This document shows, one piece after another, positions 24,178 to 32,778 of a DNA stretch of 64,000 bases. Origin of the DNA: Paenibacillaceae bacterium (GTDB taxonomy: Bacteria; Bacillota; Clostridia; Lachnospirales; Lachnospiraceae); NCBI GenBank assembly GCA_015057775.1, contig SVDT01000002.1, forward strand, positions 1 through 64,000, in the 5' to 3' direction. The translations under genes were made by a program, and so were the position numbers. A model generated the notes under the pieces. That model ran no database searches and was not told where the DNA came from. It was given only the letters and a program-made list of their open reading frames with translations. Position 1 is the stretch's first letter. Every line of letters starts with the position of its first letter.

Positions 24178-25287
24178 CTAGGGGAGGAGACCCAGCTCTG
24201 ACTCAGCCATTTTAAAAGCTGACTCAATCACTTTGTCCATATCGTAATATTTATATTCTGCCAGTCTGCCTCCAAAGATAACCCGTTCCTCTTTTTGGGC
24301 AAGTTTTTCATATGCCTGATACAAGTTCTGATTGGTCTCATCATTGACGGGATAATAAGGTTCCATACCCTCACTCCAGTCAACGGGATATTCTCTGGTT
24401 ACAACCGTCTTATCCTGGGTTCCGAACTCAAAATGTTTATGCTCAATTATTCTGGTAAAAGGAGTTTCACGGTCTGTATAATTTACAACTGCAACCCCCT
24501 GGTAATTGTCTGTATTAAGGGTTTCCGTCTCAAACTTCAGACTACGGTATTCCAGCTTACCAAACTGGTATCCGTAGAAAGCATCGATCATTCCAGTGTA
24601 TATGATTTTCTCTCCAAGACTGTCATAATGCTCCTTATTGTCTAAATAATCAACAGAAAGCTCTACATCGCAACCCTCAAAGAGCTTGTCTGTAATTACG
24701 TTATAACCGCCGATGGGAATCCCCTGATATAAGTCATTGAAATAATTATTGTCATAGGTAAACCGTACAGGAAGGCGCTTAATAATAAAGGCTGGAAGCT
24801 CCTTGCAATCTCTTCCCCACTGCTTTTCCGTATAACCCTTTACCAGTTTTTCGTAGATATCCGTTCCCACCAGGCTGATCGCCTGCTCTTCCAGATTCTT
24901 CGGCTCACTGGTAATCACCTGTCTCTGCTCATGAATCTTTGCTTTTGCCTGTTCAGGAGTTGACACCCCCCACATCTTGCTGAAAGTATTCATATTAAAA
25001 GGCAGGTTGTACATCTCCCCTAAATAATTGGCAACGGGACTATTGGTATACCGGTTAAACTCTGCCAGCTCATTGACAAACTGCCAGACCTTACGATTGC
25101 TTGTATGGAAAATATGAGCGCCATACCGGTGTACATGGATTCCTTCTGTCTCTTCGCAATACAAATTGCCACCTAAATGTTCCCTTTTCTCAAGTACCAG
25201 GCATTTCTTTCCCTGTTTCCTGGCCAGATAGGCAAATACGCCGGAATAGAGACCACCTCCGACAAGCACATAATCATATTTCTTCAT
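24178..25287 (-). CDS. glf: UDP-galactopyranose mutase
   Basis: The 369-residue flavoenzyme interconverts UDP-galactopyranose and UDP-galactofuranose. It has the FAD-binding start YVLVGGGLYSGVFA, GAHIFHTS, the MNTFSKMWG segment, the EKQWGRD segment and the C-terminal GRLAEYKYYDMD that closes the FAD site. Length is standard. Its presence shows that the surface polymer made here probably contains galactofuranose. It has its own promoter, and the next promoter (GT8) starts right after its stop, so it can be expressed apart from the transferases. Confidence 0.96.
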   Translation of the reverse strand: MKKYDYVLVGGGLYSGVFAYLARKQGKKCLVLEKREHLGGNLYCEETEGIHVHRYGAHIFHTSNRKVWQFVNELAEFNRYTNSPVANYLGEMYNLPFNMNTFSKMWGVSTPEQAKAKIHEQRQVITSEPKNLEEQAISLVGTDIYEKLVKGYTEKQWGRDCKELPAFIIKRLPVRFTYDNNYFNDLYQGIPIGGYNVITDKLFEGCDVELSVDYLDNKEHYDSLGEKIIYTGMIDAFYGYQFGKLEYRSLKFETETLNTDNYQGVAVVNYTDRETPFTRIIEHKHFEFGTQDKTVVTREYPVDWSEGMEPYYPVNDETNQNLYQAYEKLAQKEERVIFGGRLAEYKYYDMDKVIESAFKMAESELGLLP

Positions 25288-25320
25288 CTTTACTCTCCTG
25301 TCGTTTTATAAACTGAATTA

Positions 25321-25349
25321 ATTATACTAGAGTCTTTCAGAAAAGTAAA
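25321..25349 (-). promoter_or_regulatory. Promoter of glf
   Basis: Minus-strand TTTACT (25344-25349), 17 bases, TATAAT (25321-25326), in the context GTTTACTTTTCT. It belongs to the same family as the GT8 and flippase promoters. Confidence 0.75.
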
Positions 25350-25382
25350 CGCCGGTTCTATCTGTGTAATTTTAAATAATGA

Positions 25383-25411
25383 TTGTTTCAACAGATCATT
25401 GGGTTTATAAT
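25383..25411 (+). promoter_or_regulatory. Promoter of the GNAT gene
   Basis: TTGTTT (25383-25388), 17 bases, TATAAT (25406-25411). Confidence 0.7.
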
Positions 25412-25447
25412 TATTATCAATGTGAGAGGAGATGACATTAAAACGCA

Positions 25448-25921
25448 ATGAGTGAGAAAATTATTCAATCAACACTTCAGGTTATGGAGGCTGATATTAA
25501 CACAGATGAATCTCTGTCACTGCTAAACGAATTATCCGGAAGTCTGAATCACATAACCGGAAACAGTGGAGAATCCTCATTTTCAATCAATGATATGGAA
25601 GATGAAAAATCTATTTTTGTCATTGCAAGAAGTGGAAGTACGGCAGCAGGCTGTGGCGCAATACGCCGAATAGACGATTCCACTGGGGAATTAAAACGGA
25701 TGTATGCAAAAGAACGGGGACTGGGTGTTGGCACTTCTATCTTGAATTTCCTTGAAAATAAGGCACTGGAATTTGGATATAGCAGACTGATCTGCGAAAC
25801 CAGAAAAATCAACGCAGGCGCATGCAGCTTCTACATTAGAAACGGCTTTCACATCATCCCAAACTATGGGAAATATCAGGGGCGGGATGAAGCTGTTTGT
25901 TTTGAAAAAAGAATCAGATAA
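25448..25921 (+). CDS. GNAT-family N-acetyltransferase
   Basis: The 157-residue protein has the GNAT acetyl-CoA-binding segment at about residues 84-105 (RMYAKERGLGVGTSILNFLE), followed by the C-terminal strand pattern ending in FYIRNGFH. The acceptor is unknown. The annotated ATG is 16 bases from the AGGAG site. That AGGAG instead abuts an ATG at 25432 which opens a 7-codon frame ending across the GNAT start codon. GNAT translation may therefore depend on re-initiation, or the true start may be later. It is a single gene between its own promoter and a terminator. Confidence 0.82.
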   Translation: MSEKIIQSTLQVMEADINTDESLSLLNELSGSLNHITGNSGESSFSINDMEDEKSIFVIARSGSTAAGCGAIRRIDDSTGELKRMYAKERGLGVGTSILNFLENKALEFGYSRLICETRKINAGACSFYIRNGFHIIPNYGKYQGRDEAVCFEKRIR

Positions 25922-25923
25922 CT

Positions 25924-25960
25924 AAAAGGGATCCTGCCTCAAAAAAGACTGGATCCCTTT
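25924..25960. terminator. Bidirectional terminator between the GNAT gene and leuA
   Basis: AAAGGGATCC / GGATCCCTTT stem with a 16-base loop, between two convergent stop codons. A-rich on the left arm and T-rich after the right arm. Confidence 0.85.
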
Positions 25961-25972
25961 CATTATCTGATA

Positions 25973-27637
25973 TTAATAAAATAACCGGTTTACCGCACTA
26001 AAGATACCCCGAATAGACGCTCTGGTAATGTTGGAACTGATTCCCACGCCATAAGTAGCCTTTCCGGTCTTTACATCAAGCAAATGGATGTATGATGCAG
26101 CCTGTGCCCCAGATCCGGAAGCAAGTGCGTGCTCGTAGTAATCCAGCACCCGGATCTCGATACCAAGCTCCTTCTCCAGGCCTTTTTGAACAGCATCGAT
26201 AGGTCCGTTTCCCACACCCTCGAATACTTTCTCCACTCCATGGTCTGTGTAGCGGACTTTTGCAAGTGTTGAGAACTCCACGTCTTCCTCTGCCTCTGTA
26301 ATCTGGCTCTTTCTGAAATGAATGGGTTCCTTCCGTTCGGTATAGCAGCTCTTGAATTCTTCCAGAATCTGTTCTGGAGCAACCTCACCCTGCTTTTCGG
26401 AAATCGCCTGAATGACATCGGCAAACTCCTTGTGCATACCCTTTGGAAGCTTGAATCCATAGAAGGTATCCATGACAAATGCTACGCCGCCCTTGCCGGA
26501 CTGGCTGTTGATTCTGACAATCGGCTCATACTGTCTGCCAATATCGGAAGGATCGATTGGAAGGTAAGGAACCTCCCAGTATGGATTCTTCCTCTCATGC
26601 ATCGCCTGCATGCCTTTGTTAATGGCATCCTGATGTGATCCGGAAAATGCAGTAAATACAAGTTTTCCTGCATAAGGGTGTCTGGGTTCCACTTCCATCT
26701 TGGTACAGCGTTCGTAAACATCCACAATTTCACGGATATTTTCAAGATGAAGCTCCGGATTGATGCCCTGAGAAAACATATTATAGGCAACTGTTAAAAT
26801 ATCCACGTTGCCGGTACGTTCTCCATTCCCAAGCAGAGTTCCTTCCACACGGTCAGCTCCTGCAAGAAGAGCCAGCTCAGTGGCTGCAATTCCTGTTCCT
26901 CTGTCGTTGTGAGGATGAACACTTAAAATAATGCTGTCGCGGTTTTTAAACCGGGAATTCATCCATTCAATCTGATCAGCATATACGTTGGGAGTCGTCA
27001 TCTCCACAGTAGAAGGAAGATTGAAAATAATCTTCTTTTCCGGAGTGGCTTCCCAGGTTTCCTGCACTGCCGTACAGATATCAAGTGCAAATTGAAGTTC
27101 AGTTCCGGTAAAGCTTTCAGGAGAATATTCAAGCATAACTTCTCCCTTAAAATCCTGCATATACTGTTTCACCCACTGGGTTCCCTGTATAGCGATCTCC
27201 TTAATCTCATCCATCTCTTTGCGGAAGACCACATCACGCTGTAATGTAGATGTGGAATTGTAGATATGAACGATTGACTTCTTAACTCCCTCTAAGGCTT
27301 CAAATGTCCTCTTAATCAAATGCTCTCTGCACTGAACCAGAACCTGAATCACCACGTCATCAGGAATCAGTTTCCGTTCCACAAGCTGTCTTAAGAAATC
27401 AAACTCAATCTGGGATGCAGCAGGAAATCCCACTTCAATCTCCTTAAAACCGAGTTTAATCAGAAGGTTAAACATCTCAATCTTTTCTTCCACTACCATA
27501 GGCTCAATAAGAGCCTGGTTTCCATCTCTCAAATCCACACTGCACCAGATCGGCGCTTTCTTAATCTCCCTGCACGGCCATTGTCTTTCCGGATAATCTA
27601 CTACCGGTACCCGCTTATATCTTTCATAATTCAACAT
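25973..27637 (-). CDS. leuA: 2-isopropylmalate synthase
   Basis: The 554-residue enzyme condenses 2-oxoisovalerate with acetyl-CoA, the first step committed to leucine. It is the long LeuA type: an N-terminal segment (YERYKRVPVVDYPERQWP), the TIM-barrel start SVDLRDGNQAL with the metal Asp, the metal pair in SVHPHNDRGTG, a GNGERTGN loop, and a C-terminal LeuA-dimer regulatory domain (about 430-554) where leucine feedback acts in the family. The start follows GGAGGAGATCAGAC. It has a strong promoter and a leader of about 195 bases containing a short leucine-containing reading frame, so attenuation is possible. No other leu genes are nearby. Confidence 0.95.
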   Translation of the reverse strand: MLNYERYKRVPVVDYPERQWPCREIKKAPIWCSVDLRDGNQALIEPMVVEEKIEMFNLLIKLGFKEIEVGFPAASQIEFDFLRQLVERKLIPDDVVIQVLVQCREHLIKRTFEALEGVKKSIVHIYNSTSTLQRDVVFRKEMDEIKEIAIQGTQWVKQYMQDFKGEVMLEYSPESFTGTELQFALDICTAVQETWEATPEKKIIFNLPSTVEMTTPNVYADQIEWMNSRFKNRDSIILSVHPHNDRGTGIAATELALLAGADRVEGTLLGNGERTGNVDILTVAYNMFSQGINPELHLENIREIVDVYERCTKMEVEPRHPYAGKLVFTAFSGSHQDAINKGMQAMHERKNPYWEVPYLPIDPSDIGRQYEPIVRINSQSGKGGVAFVMDTFYGFKLPKGMHKEFADVIQAISEKQGEVAPEQILEEFKSCYTERKEPIHFRKSQITEAEEDVEFSTLAKVRYTDHGVEKVFEGVGNGPIDAVQKGLEKELGIEIRVLDYYEHALASGSGAQAASYIHLLDVKTGKATYGVGISSNITRASIRGIFSAVNRLFY

Positions 27638-27688
27638 GTCTGATCTCCTCCATATTCCTTTATTGTCTGCATTTCTTTCATAAAAAAA

Positions 27689-27778
27689 TCAGTTCAGGCT
27701 TTGGAGTCGATAAATCACGCTGTATTTTTTGACAATGAACAACGTGGGTTTTAAAGGTCTAACCCCATCTGTCATCAT
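27689..27778 (-). CDS. Possible leader peptide in the leuA 5' region (29 codons)
   Basis: Within the leuA leader, AAAGGA directly precedes ATGATG and opens a 29-codon frame with four leucine codons (TTA, TTG, CTC, CTG), ending 51 bases before leuA. The first ATG abuts the ribosome site, so the second (27775) may be used. Leucine codons are spread out, not clustered, and I cannot draw a convincing terminator/antiterminator pair. A leader-peptide role is therefore only a suggestion. A T-box is not supported. Confidence 0.35.
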   Translation of the reverse strand: MMTDGVRPLKPTLFIVKKYSVIYRLQSLN

Positions 27779-27838
27779 TCCTTTGCATTAAAATCACATG
27801 CCGTGCTCTGACAAACCACCACGGTAAAGTGTTATGCT

Positions 27839-27867
27839 ATTATAGCACGAGTAAAAATGACTTACAA
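27839..27867 (-). promoter_or_regulatory. Promoter of leuA
   Basis: Minus-strand TTGTAA (27862-27867), 17 bases, TATAAT (27839-27844). It predicts a leader of about 195 nucleotides. A CCGTG / CACGG hairpin forms near its 5' end. Confidence 0.82.
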
Positions 27868-27894
27868 CTAAAACTTTAAAAACCATAGAATCTT

Positions 27895-29049
27895 TTATCT
27901 GCTCATCTGTAGAAGCTTAGTCTTTAATTCCCCTTCCATACGGGCAAGTTCCACTTCTGCTTCTTTTCGTTTTTGTCTTCCCTCTGCCTGAATCCGCACC
28001 ACTTCATCAAGGGTTGTAATCAGGGACTCATTGGTCTTTTTCAGGGTTTCCATGTCAACGATTCCACGCTCTGACTCTTTTGCCGTCTCAATGGTTGCAG
28101 TTTTTAATACCTCTGCATTCTTTCGAAGCAGCTCGTTGGTCATATCAGTCACTTCTCTTTGAGCCTTTGCTGCCTGCTCTGAATGATTGATTCCGATGGC
28201 AAGAACCATCTGACTCTTCCAGAGAGGGATGGTGTTGACAATGGTGGACTGGATCTTCTCTGTCATTAAGGTATCATTATTTTGAACCAGTCTGATCTGG
28301 GGCGCCATCTGAATGGAAATCATGCGGGTGAGCTCCAGGTCATGGATTTTCTTTTCAAACCGTCCGCACATGGCAGACAAATCATTGGCTGCCTGGGCAT
28401 CCTCCGGAAGACCGCTTTTTGCCGCCCGTTCCATTAAAAGAGGGAGCTCTTCCTGCTGAACTTTTGCAAGTTTTCTCTTTCCAGCCAGGATATACATGGT
28501 CAGTTCCTTAAAATATGTGGTGTTTAATTCATACATTTTATCCAGAAGGGCAACATCCTTTAAAAGCTGAATCTGGTGATTCTGAAGAATCTTGCAGATC
28601 TGGTTCACATTAGTCTCTGCAGATGCATACTTTGCTTTCATGTTATCAAGGCGGTTAGCGCTCTTTTTAAAGAAACCGAAGAAGCCTTTTTCCTCTCCTT
28701 CTGTTTCAAAGCTTTTTAACTCTGTCACCACATTGGTGAGCATCTGTCCCACTTCACCCAGATCCTTTGATTTTACATTATCAAGGGCGGACTCAGAAAA
28801 ATCAGCGATCTTCTTTTGTGCTCCTGCGCCATACTGAAGAACCATATTGGAATCTTTTAAATTAATTTTATCAGCGAAATCAGAAACCATACGTTCTTCC
28901 TCTGGTGTAAGCTCCGGTGCAGGCACTGGTTCGGATACAGGTATTGCCTCTGTCAGTGCATGTCCCTCTTTCACACCTTCTGTCTGATCAAATGGCGTAA
29001 GAGTCAGCTGTGGCGCTTCATTTATCATCTCTTCCAAATCTTTGCTCAT
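27895..29049 (-). CDS. telA: TelA-family protein (toxic anion resistance)
   Basis: The 384-residue protein is a soluble, mostly helical TelA/KlaA-family member, rich in predicted coiled coil, with the segment EGEEKGFFGFFKKSANRLD at about residues 119-137 that is typical of the family. It is associated with resistance to tellurite, and in Firmicutes with resistance to some antimicrobials; the mechanism is unknown. It overlaps xpaC by four bases (ATGA), the usual arrangement for this pair. Its stop falls between the leuA promoter and the end of the operon, and I saw no strong terminator there. Confidence 0.88.
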   Translation of the reverse strand: MSKDLEEMINEAPQLTLTPFDQTEGVKEGHALTEAIPVSEPVPAPELTPEEERMVSDFADKINLKDSNMVLQYGAGAQKKIADFSESALDNVKSKDLGEVGQMLTNVVTELKSFETEGEEKGFFGFFKKSANRLDNMKAKYASAETNVNQICKILQNHQIQLLKDVALLDKMYELNTTYFKELTMYILAGKRKLAKVQQEELPLLMERAAKSGLPEDAQAANDLSAMCGRFEKKIHDLELTRMISIQMAPQIRLVQNNDTLMTEKIQSTIVNTIPLWKSQMVLAIGINHSEQAAKAQREVTDMTNELLRKNAEVLKTATIETAKESERGIVDMETLKKTNESLITTLDEVVRIQAEGRQKRKEAEVELARMEGELKTKLLQMSR

Positions 29050-30302
29050 TCTTTATTTCCTCCTGTAAAATCACTTTCGGCCCAGCCATTCTTCTTTAAC
29101 ATTGTCTGGAGTACCGATGCATCCGTGGTAATGTCCATAGCTGTATCCTGGTACAAATCATCAAGCAGCCGTTCGAAAGCCAGATTGATGGTATCAAGAG
29201 TTCCTTCAATTTCTTTTTTTGCATTGATAATATTATTGCCTTCTATACCCGTGCTGTCAAAATCCCGGTAAGCATTCACCAGCTTTACTGTTGTAGGGAG
29301 ATAATAATCCATAAACTGTTCCATCTCTCCCATTTGATCCGGATGCTTTAAAACGGTGTCAAAAATTCTCTGAATTACATCCTCCAGCATGGATATTTTT
29401 CGGGAAATCACTTCGCCCGGAATGGCATCATTGGCTTCTTTTAATATTCTTAAATAATTTCTTCCCTGAGTCATCATTTCCTGCAACGCTTGATTTCCCT
29501 GGGTTTCATTATCTGAAATCTTTTTCAGTTCTTCCTCTTTTTCCCGCTCCTTTAACGCTTTCTGACACTCCAGGTACTGGTTATATGTGGCTTCACTTAA
29601 AATCAGGCAGGTTTTCTGCTCGTCTAAGTGTGCCTGGGGAAAAATACCCAGTCTCATCATTTTCTCCACGTCTTTTAATACATATTCCTGAGATTTACCA
29701 ATACTTGCAGCCAGTTCCTCAAGATTACAATACATTCGCTTTTCGGACTGTTTTGCATAAATTCTGGCTCTTTTTAATCTTCCGTTTATGGAAATTCCAG
29801 TAAAAAGCATGCAGCCCGACACAACTCCGGCTGCCAGAAGAAAGGTAAACGCACCGGCTGCCGCCCATGCGACAGGTTTCAAAATCATGGAAGCAAAAAG
29901 AGAGATAAGAATCCCGATCAGATCAATTCCAAGAAAAAGACTTCCAAAAACGGTTAAAAGTACTCCGCCCACACGCCCCTGCTGGTTAATTTTAATCTCT
30001 TGTTTTCCGGCGAATGAACTGCCTGTCCGTTCTTTTACCGTGCGGCTGGTCTGAAACGCCCGGTATCCCGGTTCGTCATCTACCACCTTTTCCGCCTCAC
30101 CAGTTTCGTCCCTGCTATCCCGCACCGGCGGCTGCGTCCAGCTTTTTGTTCCTTTTGCCAGCTGATTTTTCGCTTCATCCAGCGCAAAATTTACGGAATC
30201 GGATATGATTCGGTTCAGCTGGTTAAAATCTCTGGAATCAATGGCGCTTTGCACCGTACTGCGGATTTGTTCTCCTAAGTTTGATTTATCTTTTTTATCC
30301 AT
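29046..30302 (-). CDS. xpaC: XpaC-like protein (5-bromo-4-chloroindolyl phosphate hydrolysis family)
   Basis: The 418-residue protein has a hydrophilic N-terminus, two membrane helices at about 115-175 (VFGSLFLGIDLIGILISLFA and a following Ala/Val-rich helix), and a helical C-terminal domain. This matches the XpaC family, which occurs with TelA. The family name comes from a Bacillus assay phenotype and does not define the reaction. The start at 30302 follows GGGAG. The frame extends to 30350 without a second ribosome site. Both proteins are probably part of an envelope-stress function. Confidence 0.8.
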   Translation of the reverse strand: MDKKDKSNLGEQIRSTVQSAIDSRDFNQLNRIISDSVNFALDEAKNQLAKGTKSWTQPPVRDSRDETGEAEKVVDDEPGYRAFQTSRTVKERTGSSFAGKQEIKINQQGRVGGVLLTVFGSLFLGIDLIGILISLFASMILKPVAWAAAGAFTFLLAAGVVSGCMLFTGISINGRLKRARIYAKQSEKRMYCNLEELAASIGKSQEYVLKDVEKMMRLGIFPQAHLDEQKTCLILSEATYNQYLECQKALKEREKEEELKKISDNETQGNQALQEMMTQGRNYLRILKEANDAIPGEVISRKISMLEDVIQRIFDTVLKHPDQMGEMEQFMDYYLPTTVKLVNAYRDFDSTGIEGNNIINAKKEIEGTLDTINLAFERLLDDLYQDTAMDITTDASVLQTMLKKNGWAESDFTGGNKE

Positions 30303-30340
30303 TTTTCCGATCTCCCAAAATAAATTTGCAGATAAGTACA

Positions 30341-30369
30341 ATGATATCATGAATTGTCTTCATTTACAA
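30341..30369 (-). promoter_or_regulatory. Promoter of xpaC-telA
   Basis: Minus-strand TTGTAA (30364-30369), 17 bases, TATCAT (30341-30346). Confidence 0.72.
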
Positions 30370-30395
30370 TGAGACGCCGTTATTAAAACTGAAAA

Positions 30396-30437
30396 AGTCA
30401 TTGAAAAACCGGCTGTTATCTTCGGTTTTCAATGACT
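30396..30437 (-). terminator. Terminator of glmM
   Basis: A long stem AGTCATTGAAAAcCG / CGGTTTTCAATGACT is followed on the minus strand by TTTTTC. It lies 12 bases past the glmM stop. Confidence 0.82.
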
Positions 30438-30448
30438 CTCATTTACAA

Positions 30449-31804
30449 TCAGGAAATGACGTGGCCTCTTGATTTCATGACATCAATTACCTGCTCCACG
30501 TACTGTTCACAGGTTTTTAAATCAGCTGCTTCTACCATGACTCGAACCACCGGCTCTGTACCTGACTGGCGCAGAAGAATTCTTCCGCTGTCTCCAAGAC
30601 TTTGTGCCACTTTCTCCACTTCCGCTTTAACCGCTTCGTCATCCTGAGCCGCTGTCTTGTCATGAACCCGTACATTCTTTAATACCTGTGGAAAGATCTC
30701 CAGCTCAGAAGCCAGCTTTCCAAGGCTTTCTTTCTTTTCAAGAATTACTTCCATTACCTTTAATGAAGTCAGGATTCCATCTCCGGTTGTTGCATGCTTA
30801 CTGAATATGATATGTCCTGACTGTTCGCCGCCAAGACAGTTTCCATTGGTTACCATGTTCTCGTAAACATATTTGTCGCCAACTGCTGTTTTTTCGTACT
30901 CAATCCCTTCCCGGTCCAAAGCTTTATATAACCCGAAATTGGACATTATAGTTGTTACCACTTTGTTATTTTTAAGCAGCCCCTGTTCTTTCATATATTT
31001 ACCGCAGATGTATAAGATACCATCTCCATCAACTACATTTCCGTTCTCATCAACGGCCAGGCAGCGATCTGCATCTCCATCATAAGCAAAGCCCACATCA
31101 GCCCCTACTTCTTTCACAAACTTCACCAGCTGTCCCATGTGGGTGGAACCGCAGCCCGTATTAATATTCAGACCGTTAGGCTCATTACTGATCACATGAG
31201 TTTCTGCGCCAAGTGCATCAAATACATTCTTCGCAATGGCGGAAGCGCTTCCGTTGGCACAGTCCAGTGCTACTTTTTTATTTTTAAAGGATCTGGTTGC
31301 CGTTGAGATCAGATATCCGATATAGCGGTTTCTTCCTGCTGCAAAATCTACGGTTCTGCCGATCTTATCCTGTGTGGCAAATGGCAGTTCTCCCATCTCC
31401 CCATCTAAATACTTCTCGATCTCTGTGATGACGGATTCTTCTAACTTCTCTCCCTTTTCATTAATCACTTTAATACCGTTATCGTAGTATGGATTATGGC
31501 TTGCAGAGATCATGATTCCGCAGGAAAATCCTTCTGTACGGACAACATAGGATACGCTGGGGGTGGTGGTTACATGAAGCAGATAGGCATCGGCTCCTGA
31601 TGCGGTAAGACCTGCCACAAGAGAATACTCAAACATATAGCTGCTGCGTCTTGTGTCTTTTCCGATAACGATCCTGCATACCTCAGCCGGTTTTTTCTGT
31701 CCATAGTACCAGCCTAAAAAGCGGCCTACTTTAAACGCATCCTCAACAGTCAGCGTAACATTTGCTTCTCCTCTAAAACCATCTGTTCCAAAATATTTAC
31801 CCAT
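30449..31804 (-). CDS. glmM: Phosphoglucosamine mutase
   Basis: The 451-residue enzyme converts glucosamine-6-phosphate to glucosamine-1-phosphate on the route to UDP-GlcNAc. It starts with MGKYFGTDGFRG, carries the phosphoserine Ser102 in MISASHNP, the metal loop DGDADRC and the C-terminal phosphate loop RQSGTEPVVR. The start at 31804 follows AAGGAG. The frame extends six codons further to 31822 without support. It feeds peptidoglycan synthesis and the UDP-GlcNAc used by WecB in the exopolysaccharide locus. Confidence 0.95.
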   Translation of the reverse strand: MGKYFGTDGFRGEANVTLTVEDAFKVGRFLGWYYGQKKPAEVCRIVIGKDTRRSSYMFEYSLVAGLTASGADAYLLHVTTTPSVSYVVRTEGFSCGIMISASHNPYYDNGIKVINEKGEKLEESVITEIEKYLDGEMGELPFATQDKIGRTVDFAAGRNRYIGYLISTATRSFKNKKVALDCANGSASAIAKNVFDALGAETHVISNEPNGLNINTGCGSTHMGQLVKFVKEVGADVGFAYDGDADRCLAVDENGNVVDGDGILYICGKYMKEQGLLKNNKVVTTIMSNFGLYKALDREGIEYEKTAVGDKYVYENMVTNGNCLGGEQSGHIIFSKHATTGDGILTSLKVMEVILEKKESLGKLASELEIFPQVLKNVRVHDKTAAQDDEAVKAEVEKVAQSLGDSGRILLRQSGTEPVVRVMVEAADLKTCEQYVEQVIDVMKSRGHVIS

Positions 31805-31878
31805 TTTATTATTCTCCTTCATAAATCTGCGGTGATAAAAAGTGATATGTACAATACCACATTTCTGCCCTTTCTAAA

Positions 31879-32634
31879 TTAAGGGACTAATGCTGCATAT
31901 AGAATGGTTCTTGCATCATCAAATTCATAGCTGCAGGTAACAAATGACCACAGAGTTTTAATTGGCTCTTCAGGTGCCTGATAAAACATGCCGTTCTTTG
32001 TCATCTCATCTACATACAGGGAAAAGCTCTCATCTGATTCAAATTTTGTTTTTCTGCGTATTCCGCCTGCATCCGTATAAAGCACAGTGACCGGCCGCAA
32101 ATGGAATTCCTGTTGCGGTGTGTAGATCACAATGTTCTGATGGGCACGATAAAAAGATTCCTCTTTATACTTTATGATATCCTTAAACATGGAACCATCT
32201 TTCATATGATGCCCATAAATTATGTTATGCCTTCCGGAAAAATCAGGTTCACTGTCACAGTCAAGAAATATGGTTCCTGACGGATTCTTTTTTCCATCAA
32301 AATCCGTATCCAGGTAAGTATCATTGTTGTCCGTGTGGACGATGGGGTAATCAATGCTTGTATCAGCAATGCGGATCCAGCCAACAATGTCAGGATTAAT
32401 CTTTTTTAGTTCATCAAAAGAAATAGGAGATACGTAAGGTTCTTCTTTCTCTTTCTGTGTTTCCGACGGGGCAGTCACGCTCTCTTCTGGTACCTTTGCC
32501 AGCTCAGCCAGACTTTCATACAGGTTGTCAGAATACTGCCTGTCACGATAATCAAAGTAAAGCACTCCGGCTCCCACAGCCAGAAGCAGAAATGCAAGTA
32601 TAAGAATTCCTGTTGACAGTTTTTTTCTGTTCAT
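31879..32634 (-). CDS. srtB: Class B sortase
   Basis: The 251-residue protein has one N-terminal membrane anchor (7-27) and a sortase fold outside. The catalytic set is His142 in IYGHHM, Cys234 in FVTCSYE and Arg242 in DDAR. The inserted helix region after the YGHHM motif and the TCSYEF context fit class B. It would anchor or cross-link surface proteins. No protein in this window carries a recognisable sorting signal. It lies 74 bases upstream of glmM in the same direction and may share a transcript with it. Confidence 0.9.
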   Translation of the reverse strand: MNRKKLSTGILILAFLLLAVGAGVLYFDYRDRQYSDNLYESLAELAKVPEESVTAPSETQKEKEEPYVSPISFDELKKINPDIVGWIRIADTSIDYPIVHTDNNDTYLDTDFDGKKNPSGTIFLDCDSEPDFSGRHNIIYGHHMKDGSMFKDIIKYKEESFYRAHQNIVIYTPQQEFHLRPVTVLYTDAGGIRRKTKFESDESFSLYVDEMTKNGMFYQAPEEPIKTLWSFVTCSYEFDDARTILYAALVP

Positions 32635-32718
32635 AGCAATCTCCTGCTTTCTTTTTCATATTCTTCTGCTTTAGTATAGCTTATTTTAATAAAAATCTCA
32701 ATCTTTTATAAGCTGCGC

Positions 32719-32747
32719 TAGACTTTTAACGTTTTTTTCTATATACT
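32719..32747 (+). promoter_or_regulatory. Promoter of the SARP/BTAD regulator
   Basis: TAGACT (32719-32724), 17 bases, TATACT (32742-32747). Confidence 0.65.
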
Positions 32748-32778
32748 AAGGAAAGAAAATGTTACTTTGGAGAAAATT

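Noticed and set aside
27638..27838. T-box riboswitch in front of leuA
   Set aside because: The conserved T-box core (AGGGTGGNACCGCG type) is not present, and no terminator with a T-tract follows it. Only a similar-looking GGTGG occurs.
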